Origin: Lineus longissimus
Taxonomy: Eukaryota > Nemertea > Pilidiophora > Heteronemertea > Lineidae
Assembly: GCF_910592395.1 (NCBI RefSeq)
Contig: NC_088318.1
Coordinates: 4,092,001 to 4,156,000, forward strand
Reading direction: 5' to 3'
Length of the DNA: 64,000 nt
Shown: piece by piece, positions 35,213 to 47,068 of the stretch
Numbering within the stretch: position 1 is the first letter of the stretch
Layout of the letters: every line of letters starts with the position of its first letter
Translations under genes and position numbers: made by a program
Notes under the pieces: model-generated
Databases searched by the model: none
What the model saw: only the letters and a program-made list of their open reading frames with translations
What the model was told of the DNA's origin: nothing

Positions 35213-38200
35213 ACACCTTCCATGCCACACAGGCTGTCTTGGAGAAGGGTATGTAAGAAGACATGGTAACAACCTATCTCAGTCTTACCAAATGGACAGA
35301 CTGTCCCAGTCTTCCATGGTTCAAAGGATGCGCCTCGAAAGCATCTGCAGCGCCTCAATGGCCTGGCGTGAAGACATCGTCACATCCTTTCTCTGCCTGG
35401 TCAAATGGATACTGTTGCAATCTTCCTTTCTATACAGGATTTCTATGAAAAGTAACGACGCGTCCCAATAGCCGACCAAGAAGACATACTCACAACCTAT
35501 CTCTGCCTGGCAAAACAGACAGACTGTTCCAATCTTCCGTGCTAAACAAGATGTCTATGAAAAGCATGTGCCTCACCTCAATAGCCTCCCACGAAGAAAT
35601 CGTCGCAACCTATCTCCGTGTGGTCAAATTGATATGTTTGACACCGGCTGTTGCACTTTTCCTTTCGCTGCAGGGTGTCTGTGAGGCCTCGAGGGCCCGA
35701 AGACATCGTCACAACCTATCTCCATCTGATCAAATGGACATACTTGACACAGGCTGTTGCAGTATTCCTTTCGCTACAGGGTTTCTCAGAAAAGGACCTG
35801 TAGACCTTCGAGGGCCTGAAGACAACCTCACATCAGAAAAGCAACTGCAGTGCCTCAATTGCCAGGGAGGAAGACATCTCTGCCTGACCAAATGGACAGA
35901 CTGCTGCAATTTTCCTTGTTATACAGGATGCTTCAGAAAATCATATGCAGCAGCTTAAAAGCCTTGCATGACGAGATTGTCACACCCTATCTCTGTCTGA
36001 TCAAATGGACCGACTATAGCAATCTTCCGTGCCAAACTGGATGTCTCACAGAAGGGTCTGCAGAGCTTAGATGGCCTGAAGACATCGTCAGAACCTACAA
36101 TGTATGCCTGTCTGTCCAAATGTACAGACTGTGGCAATCTTCCTTGCTTTACAGGATGTCTCAGGAAGGCATACACAGCATCTCAACAGCCTGGCGTGAA
36201 GACATCGTCACAACCATATGACCTGTAGAGATTCGACATGAACACATCGTTGGTACCTGTCTTTGTCTGATCAAATGGACATATTGTTGCGATCTTCGTT
36301 GCTATACACGATGTCTAAGAAAAAGCCATGCAGACATGGTCACAACCTATCTCTGATTAGACCCAGGACGCAGTGAACTGACTTCGTCCTGTCGCCGCCC
36401 TTTACAGACGTTCAGGATGACGAAATGGACTGCAGAGGAGTCTATCTCTTATTGACCAAATTGACATGGTGTTACAATCTTCCTTGCTTTATACATGGTG
36501 TCTCAGAAAGGCCTGCGATGAAGACATCGTCACAACCTATCTCTGTCGACCAAGTGGACATACTTGCTATACAGGATGTCTCAGAAAAAGGATTTGTAGA
36601 GCTTCGAGGGCCTGAAGACATCGTCACAACATATCTCTCTCATTGACCAAATGGAGGCTGTAGCAATCTATACAGGATGTCTCAGAAAAGCATATATAGT
36701 GCTTCAACAGCCTGGGAGAAGGACATCACCACAACCTATCTCTGTCTGAACAAATGGAGACTGTAGTTATCTACAGAGGATGTCTCAGAAAAGCATATAC
36801 AGTGCTTCAATAGCCTGGGAGGAAGACATCGTCACAACCTATCTCTGTCTGAACAAATGGAGACTGTAGTTATCTACACAGGATGTCTCATAAAAGCATA
36901 TACAGTGCTTCAATAGCCTGGGAGGAAGACATCGTCACAACCTATCTCTGTCTGACCAAATGGAGACTATACATTGTAGTTATCTTCACAGGATGTCTCA
37001 GAAAAGCATATACAGTGCTTCAATAGCCTGGGAGGAAGACATCGTCACAACCTATCTCTGTCTGACCAAATGGAGACTATAGTTATCTTCACAGGATGTC
37101 TCAGAAAAGCATATACAGTGCTTCAATAGCCTGGGAGGAAGACATCGTCAAAACCTATCTCTGTCTGACCAAATGGAGACTATAGTTATCTTCACAGAAT
37201 GTCTCAGAAAAGCATATACAGTGCTTCAATAGCCTGGGAGGAAGACATCGTCACAACCTATCTCTGTCGACCAAATGGAGACTGTAGTTATCTACACAGG
37301 ATGTCTCAGAAAAGCATATACAGTGCTTCAATAGCCTGGGAGGAAGGCATCGTCACAACCTATCTCTGTCGACCAAGTGGACATACTTGCTATACATGAT
37401 GTCTCAGAAAAAGGATTTGTAGAGCTTCGAGGGCCTGAAGATATCGTCAAGACATATCTCTCTCTCTGACCAAATGGAGACTGTAGCAATCTAAACAGGA
37501 TGTCTCAGAAAAGCATATACAGTGCTTCAATAGCCTGGGAGAAGGACATCACCACAACCTATCTCTGTCTGAACAAATGGAGACTATAGTTATCTTCACA
37601 GGATGTCTCATAAAAGCATATACAGTGATTCAATAAGCCTGGGAGGAAGACATCGTCACAACCTATCTCTGTCTGACCAAATGGAGACTGTAGCAATCTA
37701 CACAGGATGTCTCAGAAAAGCATATACAGTGCTTCAATAGCCTGGGAGGAAGACATTGTCACAACCTATCTCTGTCTGACCAAATGGAGACTGTAGTTAT
37801 CTACACAGGATGTCTCATAAAAGCATATACAGTGCTTCAATAGCCTGGGAGGAAGACATCGTCACAACCTATCTCTGTCTGACCAAATGGAGACTACAGT
37901 TATCTTCACAGGATGTCTCAGAAAAGCATATACAGTGCTTCAATAGCCTGGGAGAAGGACATCACCACAACCTATCTCTGTCTGAACAAATGGAGAGTAT
38001 AGTTATCTACACAGGATGTCTCATAAAAGCATATACAGTGATTCAATAGCCTGGGAGGAAGACATCGTCACAACCTATCTCTGTCTGAACAAATGGAGAC
38101 TGTAGTTATCTACACAGGATGTCTCATAAAAGCATATACAGTGCTTCAATAGCCTGGGAGGAAGACATCGTCACAACCTATCTCTGTCTGACCAAATGGA

Positions 38201-38935
38201 GACTATACATTGTAGTTATCTTCACAGGATGTCTCAGAAAAGCATATACAGTGCTTCAATAGCCTGGGAGGAAGACATCACCATAACCTATCTCTGTCTG
38301 ACCAAATGGAGACTATAGTTATCTTCACAGGATGTCTCAGAAAAGCATATACAGTGCTTCAATAGCCTGGGAGGAAGACATCGTCAAAACCTATCTCTGT
38401 CTGACCAAATGGAGACTATAGTTATCTTCACAGGATGTCTCAGAAAAGCATATACAGTGCTTCAATAGCCTGGGAGGAAGACATCGTCACAACCTATCTC
38501 TGTCTGACCAAATGGAGACTATAGTTATCTTCACAGGATGTCTCAGAAAAGCATATACAGTGCTTCAATAGCCTGGGAGGAAGACATCGTCACAACCTAT
38601 CTCTGTCGACCAAATGGAGACTGTAGTTATCTACACAGGATGTCTCAGAAAAGCATATACAGTGCTTCAATAGCCTGGGAGGAAGACATCGTCACAACCT
38701 ATCTCTTTCTGACCAAATGGACAGACTGTAACAATCATCCTGGTTACACAGGGCGAGTCAGAAAAGCATCGCCACAACCTATATCATTCTGACCAAATGG
38801 ATAGATTGTACAGGGTGTCTCAGAAAACAGTCTGTACAGACATACTGTAGCCATAGCCATATCCTAACTGACATGCTGTTGCAATTTTCCTGGCTTTACA
38901 GGATGTCTCGAAAAAGTATCCGCAGTCATAAAATA
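35213..38935 (-). repeat. ~103-bp satellite, right arm, inverted orientation
   Basis: The same repeat family read on the opposite strand (here CATCGTCACAACCTATCTCT reads forward). Units at 35.2-36.6 kb are diverged; those at about 36640-38740 are nearly identical with a 103-bp period (for example GAAAAGCATATACAGTGCTT at 37001, 37104 and 37207), so this part was amplified recently. A non-repeat interruption lies at 36358-36420. The right edge decays near 38935. Confidence 0.9.
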
Positions 38936-40068
38936 CATTTTGGGATCATGGCCAGTATCGTCATCTTGCATCGGAATGCAATTACATCACCTGGCACTAC
39001 TGAAGACAAAAGAGAGGACAGATTTATGATTTATGATTTATGATAACAGATTTTTATCATTGTCATGATCTAATAAATAATCATAAATAAATAATGACAT
39101 TACAAATAAATAATTACTTTTTCACTTTTACATTTTACAGCAACTTACACTATGTTACATTTTTTTCCCAGCTTTTGGCCTGATACAACAAAAATGTACA
39201 ATTCAATAAGATATATGAATAAAGCCGACTTCGATTTTAATCAAAATCTGTTGATCAGTGCAACAGAGCACCTCAGTCACAAAGTTACTGCAGGATGTTC
39301 ATTTGAAAATACAACATAAAAGTTATTCTAGATGCAGGCAGTGCTAAGCTAAATATATTCCTGAATACTCAGGCCACAGTGACCCACTTCTTACCACTGA
39401 GGAGAACTTCACATACACACTGTACAATTTAATACAATTGCAGAATATACCAATTACAATCATACATGTATAAACTTTTCATTGGAATGATGTGCTCTGC
39501 ATTTTAACCCTCAATAATACATGTAACTTTTGTGCAAGAACACTGCACTTTGCATTTTAACCCTCAATTGTACATGTAACTTTTCGTAAGAACACTGTGC
39601 TTTGCATTTTAACCCTCAATTATACATGTAACATTTTGTTGGAACACTGTGTTCTACATTTTAACCCCCTGTGATTATACATGTAACCTCTCATTAGAAC
39701 ACTGGGCTCTGCATTGTGTAAAGAGAGTCAAAGTCATGTGAAAGAGCTACATTTTCATACAATCTTACAATTTCAGTTCAATAAATGCAATCTGGTAAAA
39801 TCCTGAGATTCGAGTTTTTAAAACCAAATCAAGAGTTTCAGTGCAAAACGGGATATCCCCCATATCAAACATTTTGGTGTAACCCTTACCACGGCATTAC
39901 CCGTGTGATGACTGATCTGTCCTTAAAAATTTCAGAGCATTCGGGCCAACAGAAAAACTTCATGATAAAAATATTCCAAAATTTCCGGTGCATTTTCAGT
40001 TTACAATTTTCTCAAAAGGGCAAAAATGGATGAATCTCGTGTTGCCTTGAAACTCTTTCGAATCACCT
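38936..40068. other. Satellite edge and 3' flank of the FG-GAP-like gene
   Basis: AT-rich sequence with a GATTTATGATTTATGATT run (39025-39045) and AAATAAATAAT stretches. A separate tandem repeat lies at 39470-39720. Minus-strand ATTAAA signals near 39430 and 39236 could serve the gene ending at 40069, but no AATAAA on that strand was seen close to the stop. Confidence 0.4.
39470..39720 (+). repeat. ~64-bp tandem repeat, four copies
   Basis: Imperfect units with CTGCATTTTAACCCTCAAT, ATACATGTAACTTTT and AGAACACTG(T/C)GCT. No coding content. Confidence 0.75.
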
Positions 40069-43000
40069 TTAATCTTCCTCGGCCATTGCGACTGACTCTT
40101 CTGGAGAACAACACCACGTGAGCAATAGTACAACAAGGACCACCGCTGCAGCAATACACACAGTATACGTGTAGTTTGGCTCAGGTTCGATCGAGAAACC
40201 GATGTACCTGGAAAGAAAGACATGACATATGAGCGAATATGTTGGGTTAGGAGTTGAACAAAACAGCTGGTAAAATCACTACTGTAAAACTGTTTGGGTG
40301 CTCAAAGTTGGAATATGAAAGACAAGTAACTTTGCATGGCTTATTTTTCAAAATAAGCTGGAGATGATCTATGGAAAAGGAAGTACGGGAAAAGGGCCTC
40401 AAGAACGACTCAGCCAGGCAAAAAGCGGTCAATAGACAAGAGTAGAGGACATTGGTCCAAGCCCCACATGGCATTTACACCAATAAAGGGTTCCAAGAAA
40501 GCAAGACTGCTAAAAATCAGTTTTTAGATGTTTTCTAGTTGTCGGTGGGTCATTCTTGAACAGGTCGCTTTTGCGTAACATCCTGTAGTTGTCACTAAAT
40601 TCACAATAACAGTGGAACCTCCTTTATCATACACCTCTCTATTAAGGACACTCTTTCTAATAAGGAGACTAATTTTAGTCCCTAACTGGTTGTTTCCATT
40701 CAGTGTGACCTCTTTAATCAGGACACCTCTATATTAAGAACAGTACTTGTCAGTCCTCAGGGAGTCCTTAATAGGGAGGTTCTACTCTATTGCAAATGAT
40801 TTTAAAAATGATGCCATAACTTACCCAATTGGGCAAGTATAGATAAAGTCTGTATATCCATCTCTGTTAAAATCGCCGATGACGAGCGGGGCGTGCGTCT
40901 GACACGGTACTTCACGACTTCCCAGGATGTAGCCATCGCGAAGATCAACCAGTGAGATGCCATCCCAACCAACTATTAGGGCAGCATCCTGGAGTAAATA
41001 AACATATTATTACACTTTCAGTTTGAAACAATCAAATATGCTTTTGACTGACACCTCATAATACAAATCTAGGAGGTTGACACGTCACAAGCAAGAAACA
41101 CAATTTGGACATTTCTGTAATAATAATAATATTGTAGTGCTTATATAGCGCTTCTCAGAACGATTGCTGTTAAAGCGCTACTCCCCGTAAAACTTCCTGA
41201 ATAACCAGGTCTTTAACCTATTTTTGAATGCTGCAGTGGACTCCTGGGAAGTTATGTTTTGTGGCAGCTCATTCCACAAGCATGCAGCACCGACAGAGAA
41301 ACACCTGTCACCATAGGCGGTTTCGGTGCGCTTTACATGCAGTTTGTTACTGCTTGTGGAACGAGTCAGCCTTGGACCAGATTGAAACTTAACTAGCTCA
41401 TTGAGGTACACAGGAGCTCTTCCCTGCACTACCTTGTGTGTTGTGCTGAGGAGTTTGTTGTATTCAATACGCATTTTGACTGGGAGCCAATGCAGAGAGT
41501 GCAGAACCGGCGAGATGTGGTCACGTTAATGTAGTAAATAAACATATCATTACACTTTCAGTTTGAAACAATCAAATCTGCTTTTGACTGACACCTCATA
41601 ATACAAATCTATGAGGTTGACACGTCACAAGCAAGAAACACCATTTGGACATTTCTGTGAAATATCCCACCAGTAGCTTTGTTCAAAATATTTTCAATGA
41701 AAAAAATAATACCACAAAATTTACCAAAATCTGTTGAAAGCACTAACATTTTGAACTATATTATGAATGGTTGGTTTTCTATTGCAGTTTTCAAATTCTG
41801 TTACAAATTTTTAAAGAACGGCGTACCAGTTGGCTTTAAAGGGTAACTCGTGTCAAATTTCACCATATAAATGTTTTAGCCTTTTTTGACAAATGACTAC
41901 GTCACTTTCTCATAAATCGGTAAGGTTTTCGAATCGAAATGCACATTTTCTAGAAATTGATGGTTTAATCACGCCCGGACGGCTCGCTTCGAATCCGTTT
42001 TCGTTGATGACGTCACAACATGAACATTTTCGCGGTCGCGGTGGTTCACATTCAGCGATTTTATAATAAATCTAATCAAAAATGGAAAATTTGAGCTTTA
42101 CATTTGTGATCAACAATTAAAAACGGACGTATTTCCGCAAAGTTGTAAATCACATCATAGTATCACTTTAAGCACAACAATTCTTTTCTCACCTTATTGC
42201 CAAATATTTGCAGCGAGACAGATTTTATTGTTGGTCTAAAATAATTCTTGTACAAGCTGATGATGGTTGAATCTCGTGTCGACATTTCTCGGATGACGGT
42301 GTAAATGTGAGACCAGATGTTTGAGATTTGGGTCTGAAAATGAAACAGTAATTTCAAAACATTGCAAGAATAAGTGATGAGGGTGGGATGATAAACTGAC
42401 ATATTTTTTCTATGGGGCCTTATAAAGGTTTTCTATTCTTACCTCCCAGTGGTTTTCACCTTTGGTTCCAAGTGACCTCACTACTCCACTGCTCGTTACA
42501 AATATGAGGTCCCAGGTTTTCTTCTTTGACCGCAAACCTTCCCCAGACAAATGGTGCAGCATTCCCGAGATACCAGTCTTCTTAGCCACACTGAAAGATC
42601 ACAAATTTTATTGCAGGTTTAAATTAGGGTAGAAAATTGGGCACTTTCCATAAAATGCAACAATTATGCATATTTTAGATCTTGAAGCTTCACAATACAA
42701 TCAATTCGTGAAAATCTAAATCACCAAAAAACTGAAATCTTGTATCCGCCAAAAAATGTTGAATTTGTTTATCATTTGTGACCTCTCACAGCAAAACCAG
42801 GTGCATGTCACACAGAAAATGAGCCTAAATGACACCAGGAGAAAATGGAAGAAATAGATGTATTCAGATTTCACGAAAGGCAGACAACAGTGAAATGAAC
42901 AACTATTGTCTCAAGCTGCCAAGCTAAGAGCGACATGCGCCTGGTTTTACTGCGACGGGTCACATTTGAGCAATTTTCGTGAATCGCAAAGATAGAGAGG

Positions 43001-46000
43001 CAGACATTATTATCACCTTTTAACTACCATAGCAGGAATTAGATGAGTCCCATCCTCAATCAGTTTCTTCTTCCCGAACAGCGACCGCGTCAAAACCGTT
43101 TCAGCAGACTCACACAACGGATGAGAAAACACGACGTCGGAACTCTGCTTATATTTTGAGACGACAACATCGCAGCCTTCGGATAACGTCTGCGGCAGCT
43201 TCACAAGAATCTCTTCTACGGTCCCGTCACCATCCGTATCCGCAAACACTGACTTCCCCTCCTGGAATTTTAACTTTGTGACCGGTTGCCCGCTCATCAG
43301 GTTTAGCACTTCGATACCGTTTTGGTTGTGCATGACGACGGTGTTTGGGTTGTTGACGTGTTCATGTGCACTGTGTGGTCTCATTCCGCCGTAGGCATAT
43401 CCCATGATGTGCTCCGTGTCGAGCCCGACCAAATTGGCGAGAGTCGTGGTGTCGACGTCCTCGTCAGATTTCTTGGCCGAATGCGATCGTTCGATGTGTG
43501 CGAGATGAAATTGCGTGTCGTCCATTGTCTCCCAGTTGTGCGGCTGAAAAAACACAGATTGAAAAAATCATCAATACAATACAAATAAATGAATAGTTAA
43601 ATAACTTGAATTTGATAAATAAATATTAACTAAATAGTGCAATTACCAATAAAAATTGCCCTGCTTCACTTGGAAAATCACCATGGTGAGAGAATGGTTT
43701 TTAAGTCTTTTTTTAAGTACCTACTGTTGGAGAATATTGCACAACAATGCCAAGACCTTTAAAATTTTCCGGCACAAACAACAGCACTCCTGCACTCTAC
43801 ACGGGTGCAGTGAGCCAACCCAGCTATTTTGACCTTCGCGATCACCTCCAAAAACAACCTCTGACAAAACACGAACACAGAGGCCCTCCGTGGTAAAAAC
43901 AATACCCCCCCCACAACCAACCACAATATATATCTTCACATCAGTCAATGTAGCCATTGAGAGCCACAACAATACCATCAACAAACAAAAGACAGCGTGG
44001 TACCACACCACACGTCCTTTTGTTCACTGTGCCTATATCTAGGTTTGTTTTCGCCCTGATTGACCACCTCCAACTGGTGCGATGATATCGATCAATCCAC
44101 GAACCACTCACAAGAAGCTCCAACATATCATCCTTGTACACCGTCCAGGGCAGTTCACCCTTGTGGAGATGGCCGCGGTGTAGGGCCAACTTCCAGTGGT
44201 GGGCCCTCTCAATATCCTGAAAAAGAATCAAATGACTTTCAATTGAGGTATAAGAGAGGTCAGCAAAATGTTCACTACCGGCTACGTGTAATGTGCAAGA
44301 ATCCCAGTCTGTGTTAAACCTTTATCAAGAAAGATAACAATGAAAAAGTTGTTTCCACACTGTTTCTTTTAGCGTCGTGCAAACAAGCAAGTTTTTGTTG
44401 CTGCAACTGCGAACTATGATTGCTATGTGCAACAAAAATATCTCTTGTCTGCAGGTAAAATTTATTATCGCCAGGTTTGATTTTGATCACAGGCTGCTGC
44501 GATGACCAATCTTTGTCGCAGGAACCTGCGATGACTACCACAAACAAGCGATAATTATTGCAGGCGATTAAAATGCAGGTTGCAGTGATTTAAATGATTG
44601 AGCTGTTCCTCCGAGTTCTACTGCAAGGTTACAGGGTAGGCCGGGTGAAACCTACACTGTAGTTTGATACCAGTCTATAAAACCCAACTTTTATTAGACA
44701 CAAAACATTTGGCCTACCTTATCAAGATCGCGCTGCTCCCCAAACTCGCCAGGCAGGTGATGCCACCTGACAGTACCGTTGGTACCACTGAGGGCAAATG
44801 TGGAGAAATGTGACAGGGTGTTCCCGTCCCCTCTGTGCTGTTCAGTGTCATCTTCTCGAAGGGCCGAGATGTCTCTCCAGTTCCTGAAAACGATACCAAA
44901 TTACAAATATTTTTTCTCCCATTTTAGCATCAACACAAAATGTTAGCACCTGGACAGATTCATGGAGATGGTTTTTTGGTAAGAGCACCTGGACATATAT
45001 TGCTTAGAAACAGAATGAAGTGACTAAATTCAAAATTTCTTTGAAACACTTTGCAGAGTTTCTGTGACACTCGGATTTGGCTCTGCGCCAGGCTCAAACC
45101 TCAGCCCATTCATAGAACACGTACGGTAAACAAACTAAGCCAACCTCATTCCATATTGAGAATCCTGAACTTACTGCTTTCTGTGGAGCTTGTGTTCGTA
45201 ACTGCCACCGATGATGATCAGGCCATTGTCCTTCTTATGAAGCTTGATAGACGTCACAAGGATATTTAACGATTTGACAAAGAAGTGTTCACGAATTTGC
45301 CCCACATTCATTACACGTGTGGTCCAAAGTAAGTTTAGTTCGTGGTCGTAGCATAGCACATGCCAGTCGTCAGTGGCAATAACTATGACCTGAAGATGAA
45401 AAAAAGAAGAAAATCATAGACTATGTGTCCAACTGTTGTTGTCTAGCCCTAGCCACAGGGTTTCCGCCAGAGGGGGGGATGGGGGATGGGGGGATGGGGG
45501 ATGGGGGATGGGGGATGGGGGGATGGGGGGATTCATCCCCCTAAAATATTTCAAGGGGGGATATCGCCCCTTAATTTTGAGCACTAAAGTTAGTTTTACT
45601 GTCAAATGAGTAATTTTCATGATTTGATATGTAAGATAAGAGCATTTGGGAGCCAATTGTAGCGGTTTAAGGGCCAAAAAACGTCTCAGGAGGGGTCATA
45701 TACCCTTTCTAAAAAAAAACTTTTTTTTTGTTCCCCCCTCAAATTTAATCCTGGTGGAAACCCTGAGCCATGTCCTATTAATTGTGTTGCCCATACTTGA
45801 ACCTCGTCAAAAGAACACATGCACAGTTGACAACTGCCAGGCAATAAAGGAAAAAAACCTGCAAAAGACAAAATGAAGAAAACAAGAATCCTGCCATATG
45901 GCCCCAACAATCTCAGGGATCACAAACCAGAATTCTTGACAACATGCCGATATTTTAACTTACCTGTTTTCTCACCTGTACCATAGATTGATACGGCATA

Positions 46001-46404
46001 AGAAATCCAGCTGCAAGGGCGACTGGTACGCTCCTCCCTCCATCATCTCTACGTAAAAACGGCAGCTCCACCTGGTGTTTGACAACAGGACGAGGCAGCA
46101 CAACAGACTCTGTCACGTTCGGACACTCCAGAATCATGAGATGGTTCTGATTGGTCACCAAGACGATTTCAGTATTTCCGTCGCTTTCGATGTCAGTGAT
46201 GATCGGCAATGGCAGGCGTTCATCTTGACTGGGGAACTTTTTATTGGCGTATAATTTGGGTTCCATGTCCTGCCGCCATCTTGGAACCAGACGGTATGTT
46301 TCTCTTGCGCGAAGAAGATAGATCATCACTACGCAGAGCAGCATCACAGCAAAGTCACGGACTGTTGGGTTGGTGAATCTTTCTCCAAGGTTTTTCGCTT
46401 TCAT
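40069..46404 (-). CDS. FG-GAP-like protein with two membrane segments
   Basis: Nine exons on the minus strand, 681 residues: 46404-45964, 45389-45175, 44883-44718, 44216-44112, 43543-43017, 42590-42443, 42333-42193, 40988-40825, 40207-40069. All introns are GT-AG and the phases fit (0, 2, 0, 0, 2, 0, 0, 2). A hydrophobic segment near residues 18-32 (DFAVMLLCVVMIYLL) follows a short basic N-terminus. A second lies at the C-terminus (YTVCIAAAVVLVVLLLTWCC), followed by a 13-residue acidic tail. Between them are Ca-loop-like FG-GAP/VCBS motifs: TDIESDGNTEIV, ADTDGDGTVEEI and GDFNRDGYTDF. This suggests a beta-propeller-like lumenal or extracellular domain. It does not match ITFG1 as I know that protein; FAM234-type proteins are a possible distant relation. 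Function not assigned. Confidence 0.85.
40610..40790. mobile_element. MITE copy 4, Tigger/pogo-like
   Basis: Starts ACAGTGGAACCTCCTTTATC and ends AGGGAGGTTCTACTCTA; the internal CTCTCTATTAAGGACACT matches the copies near KDSR. It lies in the last intron of the FG-GAP-like gene. Confidence 0.6.
40993..41658 (-). mobile_element. LINE 3' fragment between 126-bp direct repeats
   Basis: A 414-bp minus-strand fragment (41532-41119) encodes a LINE reverse-transcriptase C-terminus (APVYLNELVKF, then YGDRCFSVGAACLWNELPQN and FKNRLKTWLFRKF, stop at 41178). A 3' UTR with AGCGCT boxes and an ATT tail follows. It is bracketed by 126-bp direct repeats, 40993-41118 and 41533-41658, that differ at about four positions. 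These look like a very long target-site duplication. The left copy begins five bases from the exon 8 acceptor, so the insertion duplicated most of that intron end. Confidence 0.85.
45457..45770. mobile_element. hAT-like non-autonomous element with G-rich array
   Basis: The terminal inverted sequences CAGGGTTTCCGCCAG and CTGGTGGAAACCCTG bound a ~310-bp insertion in intron 1 of the FG-GAP-like gene. Inside is a GGGGGAT-type tandem tract (45473-45532). A CAGGG start fits hAT-type MITEs, but a clean 8-bp target duplication is not visible (only AGCCA is shared), so the class is tentative. Confidence 0.5.
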
Positions 46405-46509
46405 TTTGAAGTGTTGTTGTTACACGAGGTTAAAATTTTTTACCTGGAACAAAAAAATACACCTTTTGTTTGCACTTCATATTGAGTCTTGTACGTGGAA
46501 ACAGCAGCT
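46405..46509 (-). promoter_or_regulatory. 5' flank of the FG-GAP-like gene
   Basis: The ~105 bp between the start codon and the left edge of the tandem duplication. A donor/acceptor pair cannot be excluded: TTTACCTGGAAC reads as GTTCCAG|GTAAA on the minus strand, so a 5' UTR exon may end at about 46447. No TATA box is evident. Confidence 0.3.
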
Positions 46510-46928
46510 CACAAATCTGCCAGGTATTGGCGATGCCATTTTTGTTAGGCATCAATCAAAATGCTGTCAATGTGCTGTCATGCTTGCTGCTCAGCTATCA
46601 TGATCTATTTTCCAGAAACAACTTCTCTTCTGGGTCTGGGAGACTGCCCAATAGATCTTTTCGATGAAGTTGGTTTGGGTGCTGACCAGTCATGCGTTTC
46701 ACCTGGAAAAAAGGCTAACAGTGGCATAAGGCATTGTCGGAAGTCTGCTTTGGCCTTCTGACATGTTCCGAGTGTGCGCATTTGATTTGTTATGGCTCTG
46801 AATCGTCTTCTTCGAAAAGGCCTTGCCTAATCTGAGCTCCGCATAGGCAACAGGGAGGGGACCATGGACTGGGGGTGGACATTGGCGTAGCAATAGGCCC
46901 TTGGCCTTTGCCAGATATGCAAGTACCA

Positions 46929-47068
46929 CCTAGGGTTGGCCCAACAAACTATCTTCACAATAGGTTTTTACAGTCAATGACGCCAGACAAATCTCGAGCC
47001 ATTGTCAGGCGTCTTTTACCGTGAAGATATATAATATTGTAAAGATGGTTTGTTGGTCCGACCCTAGG
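46929..47068. mobile_element. Palindromic MITE-like hairpin, unit A copy
   Basis: Arms begin CCTAGGGTTGGCCCAACAAA and end with the near-complement TTTGTTGGTCCGACCCTAGG; an inner GACGCC...GGCGTC pair extends the stem. 140 bp, with no coding capacity. The same element sits in unit B, so it predates the duplication. Confidence 0.65.

Noticed and set aside
36425-38792. Repeated frames reading MSQKSIYSASIAWEEDIVTTYL and relatives
   Set aside because: They are translations of the 103-bp satellite. Frames break between units because 103 is not a multiple of three, and there is no start context or splice structure.
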